NCBI GenBank assembly: GCA_026545765.1
Contig: CM048842.1
Span: 46,881,431 to 46,945,430 of the forward strand
DNA: 64,000 bases
Direction: 5' to 3'
From: Plantago major
Taxonomy: Eukaryota > Streptophyta > Magnoliopsida > Lamiales > Plantaginaceae
Under the pieces are notes generated by a model. It had not been told where the DNA came from. It worked only from the letters and a program-made list of their open reading frames with translations, and ran no database searches. Both the position numbers and the translations under genes were made by a program. Of the stretch, positions 8,766 to 19,213 are shown piece by piece; within the stretch, counting starts at the first letter, position 1; each line of letters opens with the position of its first letter.

Positions 8766-11485
8766 GCTCAAAGTTTTGTGCCAGTTGATTTACTCAAGGC
8801 TTTCTAGAAGCACACTCTCAAGAAACATCTAAAGTGCTTCAGACAATGGCAGAAACTCAGAAAGGCTGACCTTTCTGAAATAGCACGAGTAATCGACGTC
8901 CCAGAAAAGAGAGCAATAGCCCTAAATATGGAAGACTACATCCATGCACTGTTCCCAACAGAGTCTTATTCTTTTGCCACTCTGATGCATGACGACTTCA
9001 TTCATGAAGTAGCACAAAAACTTCTAGCAGATTTCAAAACTGCAGATGCTCAAACCCAAGAGCAGATGGTAACCCATCCTGCCCTTCCGGTAAGCTCACT
9101 GCTTACCCAGCTGAGCAAGAAGAAGTGAATGGGAGAATGATTACATTCCCAAATGTGATCAACTTGATTTCAGAAGATGAAGAGGAGACGGACGAAAATG
9201 ATTATCAAGAACTCCCTTCTGAACATCCAAGTTAAGAAAACAAGAAGGATGATGATGATGATGATCAAAATGATGATCCCCAACCTGGACAAGGCGGGAT
9301 TCAGAAATCTAGCAAAGGAAGTGGAGAAAAGGCTACTCCTTCCAATGCTCAGAAAGCCCCATCATCACCACCCTCAAAGTCTCATCAGAATACCCAACAG
9401 GCAGAACAGAACGATATACTTGAAGAGATATCTGCCGCTGAGTTCAGGATTGAACAACTCAGAAAGATATTGGAAGAAGAAAAGAAAATCAACTTAGAGT
9501 GCCAAGCTCTTGTTGATGAAAAGGAAGCCAAAATCCAAAAGCTCCAAGAAGCTAATACCACGGAATTGGCACTCCTCGATGAGCAAAGAATTCTGAAAGA
9601 TACCATTGTTGTCACAGCTGCTGAAATAGATGCCATGGATGACAATGATGATGAAGAAGATGATGCTGAGACTGCATCAGAAAGACCTTCCACATCTTCT
9701 CGGAAGGCCAGCATACTTGATAGAAAGCAGAAAATGGTTGTTAATCTGCAAACAATTCAAGAAAAGAATAACGAGAGTAATGGTGAAAACATCTAAAACT
9801 TGATTACTGATGCAGAAGATGAGAGACTTGTCTCTCATCACAAGAGAGCCCTACTTGCACCTCATATATTCTCTGCACCAAGTAGTTCAAGAAATGAAGA
9901 GCACCGTGCCAGAAATAGTATCTTTTTGGAACTCAGAAAGACACTCGTTGCTCAAGACACTGAAGTGCTAAACTCCGTCCCAGAAGAGATGAAGCCATTG
10001 GCTGCTGTGTTACTCAACAGAGCGACCAACATAGCTCTCTCTCAGAAATACCTAGGGTTGGTCAGGGATGAGGATTGTAATAATGCCGATGCAGCATTCA
10101 ATGAATCCAGCCATGCTATTCTGCAAGCCATCGCCATTCTTAGGCCACTTGAAGAGCTCAACAGAAAGGAGCAGGAACTGGTTAAGCAGAACCACGAGCT
10201 GAAGAAAGAAATCCAAGAATTGGTCAGGGTACACAACAATCTCCAGAAAAACTTTGACTCACTCTCTGAAGCTTATGCTATTATGAGTCAGTCATTCATG
10301 ACTAATGGGGAAGAAGAAGAGATGCCTCAGAAAGGCAGAGGAAGAAAGAGAAAACAATCTATGCCTCCCCCCTCAAGTCAACTAGTCATCAAGGACACTG
10401 GAGACGCCTCTACTGAAGAAGTTGTTCCAGAACAACCAGCCAGAAGGCTGAGAAGTATGGTCACTAGGGGAACCAAGTCCCTTAGGATCTCAGAAGGGAA
10501 CAACCAGAATAATCCTGAAAAAGGAGAAGACCAAGAAGAAGGAGAAGTAAGAGGTCAAGAAAGCTGCAAACTTCCATTGTTGAACTTTAATGATGATGAT
10601 GAGGATGAATCTGATACAGATGAACATCCACTACACAAGATAAGAAGGCAAGCAAGCACCTCACAACCCCCTCTGGCAGCAATGCCTTTGGCAGCCAGAA
10701 CTCCTTCTGGAAATACCAAGTCAATACAAGGAACTTCCACCAGCACAATCCCAAGACAGGAAGAAAGGGTTAGAGGATCTCCTGACAGAAGGCCACCCAA
10801 CAGAAAAACAAGAAGGGATTTCCAGTTTGGCAGAACAAACAGAGAAATTGTTCAAGAAAGGCCAACTCAGGCCCACATTGAATATGTGAAGACGAGTAAT
10901 GAAGAGTCTTCATATAGGTGCATTCTGAACAAGAGAGGGTATTGGATTCTGGAACTACAACATTTACTTGTTAATGATAAGTTTCCAACTCTCATCCTTA
11001 ACCAGATACTGAAATGGAGAGAAGGTAAGCCAGAACTGCTAAAAATTGAGCACCTTCATGCCTGGCTAAACTTTGAAGTAGAGAAGAGAAACGATGCCAG
11101 AAAGACGGATCTCTCCTTTGCCTGTCCTTACCCAAAGCCTGATGATGTACACAAGGTACGAAAATTGGATGGTAGCTACAGCAAGAAGAACAAACTAGGA
11201 GTTTCAACCTATGAGTCATTCTATATGACATTGTATGAATACCTAGATGATATACACTATCTAGAAGAAATATACAAATATTTCAACCTATCTCAGCAGC
11301 AAGTAGACCATGCCTGGGTCTGGGGAAAATACTTCTGGGTCAAACACTTTCTGCGGAAAAATCATAAGCTTGGCAAGAGTTACCAAGAAATATGTGATTT
11401 ATCCAGAAAGACAGAACTCTTTGTCAGAAGGACTCTTTATGACTATGTCCAAGAATGCAGAAAAGTGGATGCACATGCAAGCTAA
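8766..11485 (+). pseudogene. ORF3 last exon of element A
   Basis: The exon starts GCTCAAAG after the last intron. A conserved block (HTLKKHLKCFRQW, LSEIARVIDVPEKRA, LEDYIHALFPTESYSFATLMH) comes first, then an acidic Asp-rich tract, a coiled coil (about 10130-10260, ELNRKEQELVKQNHELKKE), the basic patch GRGRKRKQS, and a C-terminal domain of about 200 residues (YWILELQHLL, HAWLNFEVEKR, HAWVWGKYFWVKHF, YDYVQECRK). Breaks: TAG at 8805-8807, a one-base loss near 9093, TAA at about 9233 and TAA at about 9794. From 9800 to the TAA-type end at 11485 the frame is open for 561 codons. I do not recognise the family. Confidence 0.68.
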
Positions 11486-11902
11486 TCCAGAAAGGATGCT
11501 GAAGAACTTGAGGTATCTGAACCCAAGTTACATTTCTGAAGACTTGAAGACTAGTAACTTTAGAATATTTTCTTGGAGCTTGGATCCTCCTTATTCTAAT
11601 TTACTTAGTATGTTTTGTTACATTTTGTAATCTTGCTGATTGTTTATAATTTTACTCTATCTGTAAAAGTTGCATCTCGTTTTGTTAACTGTACCTTTCT
11701 GAAGATCATACTCTCAGAAACATTCTAATAGATGACAACTTATCAGCAAAGATCACTTCTTATGATTTGGTTGATGTTTACTTTCTGCACTTAAATCAAC
11801 TAAAATTGAATATCATTTGAAATGATTAACTGGCGGATTGTTTTCTCTTCCAGGATTACAAAGTTGTAATAGGACTTAAAAGATAGTCATGGATGACTGA
11901 TC
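11486..11902 (+). other. 3' untranslated region between ORF3 and polypurine tract (A)
   Basis: About 420 bp without a supported gene. It is well conserved with 24425-24841 of element B and contains several copies of the TTTCTGA/CTCAGAAA motif. It probably serves as the ORF3 3' UTR and as the region upstream of plus-strand priming. Confidence 0.55.
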
Positions 11903-11917
11903 AAAAAGGGGGAAATT
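11903..11917 (+). promoter_or_regulatory. Polypurine tract of element A
   Basis: AAAAAGGGGG followed by AAATT lies directly before the TGTTAGG start of the LTR. This is the plus-strand primer site of LTR retrotransposons. The same string occurs in B (24842-24856) and, on the minus strand, C (36536-36550). Confidence 0.85.
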
Positions 11918-12491
11918 TGTTAGGAATATCTGTTAGTATTTTGATCATTCATCACATGTTCTTATCTTAGCCAGAAAGGTGATTAAGTACTCTTGGTTCA
12001 CTTGAACATTGTAAAAGAGGAAATCACTGAGTATGATTAGTCTAGTAAATCTTGTATTAGGATTATAGGTCTCTGAGTGTAATTTTATTTCAAGAAGACC
12101 ATGAAGATCAATCCTAGCAATGGAGCATATCTGAAGATTAGAAGACTGAAGATTGCACAAGATTTATGAAGACATCAAGGTTTAGTCTAACTCAGAAAGA
12201 CTATGTCCTTAATCCTCAATTAAGTGTATTTACTTACATTTGAAATCAGGTTATGGACATATGACATCATGAGTAAGGAGCATGCAAGCCATCAGAAAGG
12301 CTCATGTATCCGTTGAGACTAAAGGACAATGAATAGTACTATGCATTAAATGCATTGGCAGAATTGCCACAGAAAGCAAGTCCTCTCTGAAAAATGAGAT
12401 AGTGACTTCTGAGTACATAGTTCAAGATATAAACGGATATAATTTGATAGAGAGCTCAACGGATATAATTCGAATGCCTCTCAAATTTATC

Positions 12492-12500
12492 TATATATAT
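12492..12500 (+). promoter_or_regulatory. LTR TATA box (A)
   Basis: TATATATAT stands about 575 bases into the LTR, at the position of TATAAATA in the other three LTRs. It marks the likely U3/R border about 30 bases downstream, leaving an R-U5 of roughly 0.8 kb. Confidence 0.6.
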
Positions 12501-12881
12501 CACACACTTAGATGCTGAGAAATACACCTTAGAACGCGCTATCTTGCAAACTTACCATCAAGCAAAGTATTCTCTCAAGCACTCTACTACCCTTTCTGAA
12601 AGCCTTCTAATTGCTTAAAAGAATCACTAGTAGTTCTAAGTTGTCCTGAACCTTAACAAGAGATTGTTATTCGTGAAAGAGTTGAACTATCAGATACCCT
12701 TTATGAAGCTCATTCTCCAGAACGGACATCAATTACTTGGGTCAGTAAAGAGCAGACTGCCATCCACTGAACAAGTTTATTAAGTAGTCTTGTTCTATCA
12801 GGCTCTCTGAAAACATAACTGAAAAGTTATACGAGACGCCTCTCTGACAAAAACCATATAACCAAACACCAACACGGCGTG

Positions 12882-12976
12882 GAGTAGAGGAAGTACTTGA
12901 TTTGGGAAATCAGGGAATAACTCCAAGGTTATCTGAGTAGAGGAAGTACTTAGCTCTAGGAGCTGGGGAATAACTC
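12882..12976 (+). repeat. Tandem hairpin units in LTR A (two copies)
   Basis: Two units of GAGTAGAGGAAGTACT, a stem, then GGGAATAACTC. Stem one is TGATTT-GGG-AAATCA (12898-12912). Stem two is AGCTC-TAG-GAGCT (12952-12964). The stems differ in sequence but both pair perfectly. Related units number five in the C and D LTRs. Confidence 0.7.
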
Positions 12977-13350
12977 AGGGGGAACAATTGGTTGGGAACC
13001 ATTTGTTTAAGAATCTTAGAATAGGATTATTGTAAGGAGAACTCAATTATCTGTTCTAGTGAATTCTAGGTCTCAGAAAGACCGAAGTGGATTAGTTGGA
13101 GGATTACGCCACCTCCAGATACCACTATACTTGCTGTGTCATTTACCTTTCTGTATTTACTTTTCAGCAAAGCACACACACACATACTTATTGTTTCTAC
13201 ACTTATCTATCTTAAAGTCTTCCGCGATCTGAATCTAAGTATCAGAAACCCCCAGGTTTCTGAGAAATTGTGTTTATCGACAAAATTTTTAAAAGACTAT
13301 TCACCCCCCCCCCCCTCTTGTCTTTTACTTTGCCGTTATCTGGACCAACA

Positions 13351-14876
13351 GAAATGATATATGCTTCTATTGTCAAAAACATGGTCACTTCAAGAGAGAT
13401 TGTCCTGCTTTAAACAAGCTCAAGACAAGTGACAAGAAGGACAGAAGAAATTTCAAAAGAAATCAAAGGGCCTTACTGACTGAAGAAAGGAAGAAGATTC
13501 AAATTCAACTTGATGCTCTAGACATTGAGAGAGATTCTGAAGATGGAGATTCAGATGACTCAAACCTACCATCACCAGAATTATGTGGAATCACCCACGA
13601 TATAATCGACTTCGGCCTTAAGAAGAATGAAATGTGTGGAGTTCCTGAGATTGCTGGTCCAGACATCTCCAACATTGAAATGTGTCTTATGGCTGATGAG
13701 GTAACTAACAAATCACAATTTATGTACTATGAGAGTGATGATGGAATTGAGGATCTGGAATTGGTCAAAAGTGAATTGGATCGTTATGAGAAAGAATTTT
13801 TGGAAGCACAATCCAAAACCAGAATTCTAGAGGAAAGCAAAGAAACTCTTGAAAAAGAAGTTTCTGAGCTAACCAAAGTATCTGAAGACAAGAACGCTGA
13901 AATAGCCTCTCTGAAAGCTCAGATATCTGAGAATGAAAATTCTCACAAACTAGCCTTGGATAAACTTGATAAGAAAATGATGAAGCTGCTGTCTGAGAAT
14001 GAACAACTCAGAAAGAAAGAGCTATCCTTCCAATCTTATGCAAAGGCTAGTGACACTCTCACTGAGGTTCAATCCTATCTGAGAGACCCCTCTGAGAAAG
14101 GTGAACTTGGACTTGATGAACAATCAAGTAATTCATCTCCTCTGAACAAGAGTAATGAAAGGTTGACCTTTGTAAAAAGTCAACAGAATGGTTCTTCAAC
14201 CACCTACAGCATTGGTCAGAAAGCTAAGGTAGTTGACAAAGGAAAAGGAGTAGCAACCCAGCCTTTGAAAGAACAACAAGTTCACAAGAAACATGTGGAT
14301 AAGGTATCTGAAAAGAAACACAACCCTCAGACATGCAACCATCCACATTGCTACTTTACTAGAAAGGGAAGAATTGCTAGAATAGGCAAATTCTCTACTG
14401 TACCATTTTATGAAAATGAAAATGGTGCAGAAACTAGTAAGGCTTCTAAAGAACGCATTCAGAAAGACAAAGGTGTTCGAAATGGCATTGGCTATCATGC
14501 TATTGGAAAGGTCCTTCTGCAACAATATAAGGAAGGACAAGAACAATGGCGCAAGACTGATATTGCACATAGCAATAGACAGAAGTGGAAGAAATCTCAA
14601 GCCACTGAAAAACTGAATGCCAGAGCTAGAAGGAACCTGGGCAGAAAAGCTAAGCTTGCTGAAAAGCAATCCCAGAAACCCAGGGTCCAGAAAGCACCAA
14701 AGGGAACACCTAGAAACATCCCAAAAAGGAAAATTGAGATCAAATTCACTGATTTCATTGCATATCCTTCTGATCAAGTTAGACAAAAACAAACTCTCAA
14801 GAAATTCACTAAAATTTGGATTCCTACTAGAAGAATGTTTAGTCTAAGTGGTTCAATCTCTGAAGCAAGAACCTAA
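13351..14876 (+). pseudogene. gag: gag of element B (starts at zinc knuckle)
   Basis: Open from the junction at 13351 to TAA at 14874-14876. It encodes the zinc knuckle CFYCQKHGHFKRDC (from 13362), an acidic stretch, a long coiled coil (about 13750-14000), a CNHPHC cluster (about 14335) and a basic tail. It matches element A throughout. The N-terminal capsid-like part is missing. The acceptor-like CAG before pol has mutated to CAT (14897-14899), and the distance from the stop to pol (20 bases) puts pol in another frame, as in A. Confidence 0.86.
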
Positions 14877-14893
14877 CTCTTGTTTCCTGTTTT

Positions 14894-15931
14894 GTGCATA
14901 TCGCCTCTTGGACTAAGGTTCAATGGCTATTTGATAGTGGATGCGGAAAGTACATGACAGGAGATAAAGCAAATCTGGTTAACTACAAAGCTTGCAACAA
15001 TGGACCAGACATCAGATTTGCTGGAGGAGAACTAAATCCCTCTCTGGGATATGGCAACGTCAAATTGGGATCATTAACAATCAATGACGTATTACATGTT
15101 AAGGGTTTGAAATATAATCTATTTAGCATGAGGCAGTTTGCAGACAAGGGACTCACTGTAAAATTCAAAGAAAAATATTGCAAACTTATTGACAATGAGT
15201 CTAAGCAGACAGTGTTGGTTGCTTGGCGAAAAGGTAGTCTTTATGTTGCCGATTCGACATCTGCCACAACTGAAGAATGTCTCATGGTGAGTCAATCAGG
15301 TCACACAGACGAGCACTGGTTATGGCACAAAAGAATGAGTCATTTGAATTTCAAAACTCTGAACAAACTTGCCAAGAAAGAGTTAGTGGTTGGCCTTCCC
15401 AAAACATCTTTCAGAAAGGATGGTATATGTTCTGCCTGTCAGATGGGGAAACAATCCAAGATCTCTTTCAAGTCCAAAACCAGACACTCTAGTGTTAGAC
15501 CACTGCAACTATTACACATGGATCTTTTTGAATCATCTGTAACTAGTTATGCAGAAAAGAAGTATGGTCTGGTTGTTGTAGATGACTTCTCAAGATTCAC
15601 TTGGGTTGTCTTTCTGAAGCACAAATCTGATGCTAGGATGGAGATACCAAACTTGTTGAATAAGCTTGAAGTCAGGAAAAATGACAAAGTATCCGCAATC
15701 AGAACAAACCATGGTACTGAGTTTGTCAACCAGTACATAAAGGAGTTTTGTACCAGCAAAGGTATACAACACCAACTTTCCTCTATAAGAACACCACAAC
15801 AAAATGGTGTTGCAGAAAGGAAAAATAGAACCCTTAAAGAAGCAGCAAGGACAATGCTAGCTGACACTGAAATAAGTGAAGTTTATTGGGTTGAAGCTGT
15901 AAACACAGCATGCTATACTCAGAACAGATGA
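14894..15931 (+). pseudogene. pol: pol of element B: protease and integrase
   Basis: Protease DSG box (WLFDSGCGKYMTGD, with Tyr for the usual His), integrase zinc finger (WHKRMSH, CSACQMGK), first catalytic Asp in VVVDDFSRF and catalytic Glu in NGVAERKN. The second catalytic Asp is replaced by Asn (IRTNHGTEF, about 15700-15725), which would abolish strand transfer. TGA at 15929-15931 replaces a Cys codon present in A; the same frame continues after it. There is no ATG start, only a GTG in the position of A's ATG. Confidence 0.88.
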
Positions 15932-17743
15932 TTGATAAACAAACACCATGACAAGACTCCATATGAACTCTTGGTTGGAAGATCCCCTAATATCAAACAT
16001 CTGAAAGTATTTGTTTGTAGATGTTTTGTTCTTAACAATGGAAAAGAGTATCTAAGGACATTTCAACCAAAGGCAGATGAAGGTGTGTTTCTTGGTTATT
16101 CTATGAATAGCAAAGCATACAGAGTTTACAACAAAAGAACAAAGAAGATTGAAGAATCAGTTCATATTGTATTCTATGAAGGAAGCAAGAAAACACCTCT
16201 TGATGATGAACTCTCAGAAAAGTTCAAGGAACTAATGATGAGGGATTCTGAAGAAGAACCCTCAGAAAGGAAAAACATCATTATGGAAAGGGAGGATGAC
16301 TCTGACGAAGAAAAGCATGAAATGCCTAGTAACAACCAGATGATTCTCAGACATGATGAAGAATTTCCTATGAGAATTCCAGAAATGGAAACTGAAGACG
16401 TTCATCAGAAAGCTAACTCTGGAAATGACCTCTCTGACAGGCATGTCCCAGAAAGCTCTCACACTGAGCAAGTGTCAGACATTCACCGCCCCTCTGAGGT
16501 GCAAAATGTCTCAGATACTAAAGAAGTATCAAGTCATAATCATAGTGATTCACATTCAGATCACATAGATGCTGACCCTACTAGCCCTAAACCCATGATG
16601 AGATGGATCAAGGATCATCCTGCAAGAAATGTGATTGGACCAATCAATCAAGGTGTTAGGACTAGGAGAGCAATAGCTGAGAATGCTAATTCTCTCTTTG
16701 GATGTTTCATCTCAAACATTGAGCCTAAAACCATAGAAGAAGCATTAAGAGACCAAGACTGGATCTTTGCAATGCAAGAAGAGTTGGATTAATTTGAGAG
16801 AAACAAAGTCTGGAAACTAGTTCCATTTGTAGAAGGAATATCTGTGATTGGAACTAAGTGGGTTTACAGAAACAAGATGAATGAATCTGGTGAAATAACC
16901 AGAAACAAAGAAAGGTTGGTTGCCAAGGGATTCACCCAGACTGAAGGCTTAGATTTTGTTGAGTCATATGCACCAGTTGCCAGATTGGATGCAATAAGAC
17001 TCTTTCTGGCCTTTTCAGCTCATAAAGACTTTAAAGTTTATCAGATGGATGTCAAAAGTGCATTCTTGAATGCTGAACTTGTAGAGGAAGTTTATGTTGA
17101 GCAACCACCTAGCTTTGAAGTTTCCTCAGAAAGTAGAATAGTCTATAAGCTACAGAAAGCTCTATATGGACTGAAACAGGCTCCAAGAGCGTGGTATGAC
17201 ACTTTGGCCAAATACCTTCTGGAAAGTGGTTTCAAGAAAGGTGAAGTTGATAAAACTTTATTTACTTTAAATCATGATGGGAAACTACTCTTAGTTCAAG
17301 TATATGTTGATGACATTATATTTGGATCTAAGGACAAGCAACTTTGTGATGACTTTGCAAATCTCATGAAAAGTAAGTTTGAGATGAGCATGATGGGAGA
17401 ATTGAACTACTTCCTAGGATTGCAAGTCAAGCAACTCAATGATGGAATATTCATTAGTCAGGCAAAGTATGCAAACGACATGCTCACAAAATTCAATCTA
17501 CAGTCTTCTGAAAAGAATGCTAAGATACCTATGAGCATAGGAACCAAGATGACCTATACTGAATCAAATAAGAGTGTTGATGAACACATGTATAGGAAGT
17601 TGATAGGTTCACTACTTTACCTTACTGCTAGCAGACCTGATATTCAATATGCAGTTGGAGTGTGTGCTAGGTTTCAAACAAATCCAATGCAATCACACTA
17701 CAACATTGCTATGAAAATATTAAGGTATGTGAAAGGTACATAA
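15932..17743 (+). pseudogene. pol: pol of element B: integrase C-terminal part, linker and RT
   Basis: The same frame as the preceding part, with a second nonsense codon (TAA, about 16790, CAA in relatives). It encodes the integrase C-terminal region, the acidic linker and RT with all main motifs ([50 protein letters not shown]). After YVDD the frame stays open to 17743, where a short deletion (AAGGTACATAAATG compared with A) shifts frame at the RT/RNase H boundary. Confidence 0.88.
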
Positions 17744-18225
17744 ATGTAGGCTTGTGGTATCCAAAAGAAAGTGGTTTGAGTTTGGCTGGTTACTCAGATG
17801 CTGATTATGCTGGATCAATCCTTGATAGGAAAAGTACCTCTGGAACTTATCAGTTTCTGGGAACTAGACTTATCTCATGGTTTAGCAAGAAATAAAACTC
17901 AATTGTTGTTGGTTGTTGTGCGACACAAATTCTGTGGATTCAACAACAACTTAGAGACTATGGACTCAATGAAGAGAAAACTCCCATTTTTTGTGATAAC
18001 ACAAGTGCTATTGCAATCACACAGAACCCCAAGTTCCATGCCAGAACAAAGCACATTGATGTTAGACACCACTTCATCAGAGACCATGTTGAGAAAGGCA
18101 ATATAGAGATACTCAAGATTGGCACAGAAGACCAACTTGCAGATATATTCACCAAGCCCCTACATGAAAGCCGGTTCTTGACCTTAAGATATAATCTTGG
18201 ATTAATGGAGATGCCTAAGGACTGA
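17744..18225 (+). pseudogene. pol: pol of element B: RNase H remnant
   Basis: Matches the A RNase H ([32 protein letters not shown] by homology). A deletion near 17905 removes the segment that encodes [11 protein letters not shown] in C and D, including an active-site Glu, and a TAA replaces a Gln codon just before it. Homology ends at the natural stop at 18223-18225. Confidence 0.82.
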
Positions 18226-18923
18226 AAAATGTCCTGAATCTCTAAAGTCAGAGTAAGTGAGGTAGGCCTCTGAGAACATGTTCTCAGAAAGCCAAGTTGA
18301 TAAGAAGTGATGCAAAGGTTTCTGTGTAGCAACACTCAGAAAGGCAAAACATTTCTGGAACGGCCAGAAAGGCAAAAGTTGGTACACACTCAATAAGTAA
18401 ATAAGACTAGAACTTACTTACTGAAAGTGGGTCAAATACATTCAAACAACTGAAGCTTCTGACACTTGAACTCAGAAAGCTATTTAGTCATAAAGAGAAA
18501 AGACACACAAAGCCCGAAAAATATAAGTTCTGAAAGTCAAACTTGTCCAATGTCTTGTATTTTTACCATTTTCATGATAAACAATATATAGATAAGGACT
18601 TGACACTCAGAATGATAAGCTCAAATGATTAAAGTGTTCCTACTCTTTACTTAGTGACACAATGAATGTAGCATATTAAAAATCCATCAAGTCGGCACAA
18701 TACCATTTGTTGATTACAAGATACTAAATATAAGCCCTTGATGAATAAATGTTTGATCTCAACGGTTGAGATTAAAACAAAGCAAGTAATGTATGTTGAG
18801 AAATGCAGACATGGCCCACTATGCATTTAATGGAGAAAGTACGTGATACCACGCCTATGCAGATATAAAGACACGCATTCATATTCAGCTGTATGTATGT
18901 TGTATCTATGTACATTCTGTCTG

Positions 18924-19014
<91 letters not shown>

Positions 19015-19213
19015 AATTGGTTAAAAGACAAACACTCTTACCAATTCCGAAATTTCACACTTGCATCAAAATAGCAAAATCTCTCAAGATTTCTGCAAAA
19101 CCCCTTCTGCAAACTCAACTTTTTGTGCTTAGTCTTCTGAAAAGATAGACTAATCTCGATTAATTGTGCAAAATTCATCTGAAAAACCACTCACTCAAAA
19201 CTCTATATAAGAG
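18226..19213 (+). other. pol-ORF3 spacer of element B
   Basis: Non-coding and colinear with 5372-6299 of A. The first hairpin is kept (TCTGAGAAC with loop AT, near 18267). The second has one mismatch and the third is damaged by a deletion. The TATA position is occupied by an 88-base TA run. Confidence 0.6.
18925..19012 (+). repeat. (TA)44 microsatellite at ORF3 promoter position
   Basis: An uninterrupted TA run of 88 bases where A has 12 and C and D have 10. It lies about 200 bp before the ORF3 ATG of B. It is probably replication slippage of the TATA element. Confidence 0.9.

Larger units (their letters stand above)
1..13350 (+). mobile_element. Ty1/copia (Sirevirus-like) element A, left end outside window
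   Basis: Order seen: gag with zinc knuckle, protease, integrase, RT, RNase H, a spacer, a large intron-containing third gene (ORF3), polypurine tract, 3' LTR. Protease-integrase-RT-RNase H order defines Ty1/copia. The Sirevirus assignment rests on the RT/RNase H wording ([26 protein letters not shown]), the coiled coil in gag and an extra gene after pol. The 5' LTR, primer site and gag start lie to the left of base 1. Frameshifts and stops in all three genes show the copy is dead. It ends exactly where element B's gag resumes, so it is probably nested in B. Confidence 0.9.
11918..13350 (+). repeat. 3' LTR of element A
   Basis: It starts TGTTAGG and ends GGACCAACA, giving the TGTT...AACA inverted ends of an LTR. 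It is bounded left by the polypurine tract and right by a sharp switch to gag sequence of element B. It is 1433 bp and closely matches the LTR at 24857-26275: by eye about nine substitutions and two one-base indels in the first 260 bases. It includes a TATA box, two hairpin repeat units, a terminal hairpin and a C-run before the end. Confidence 0.92.
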
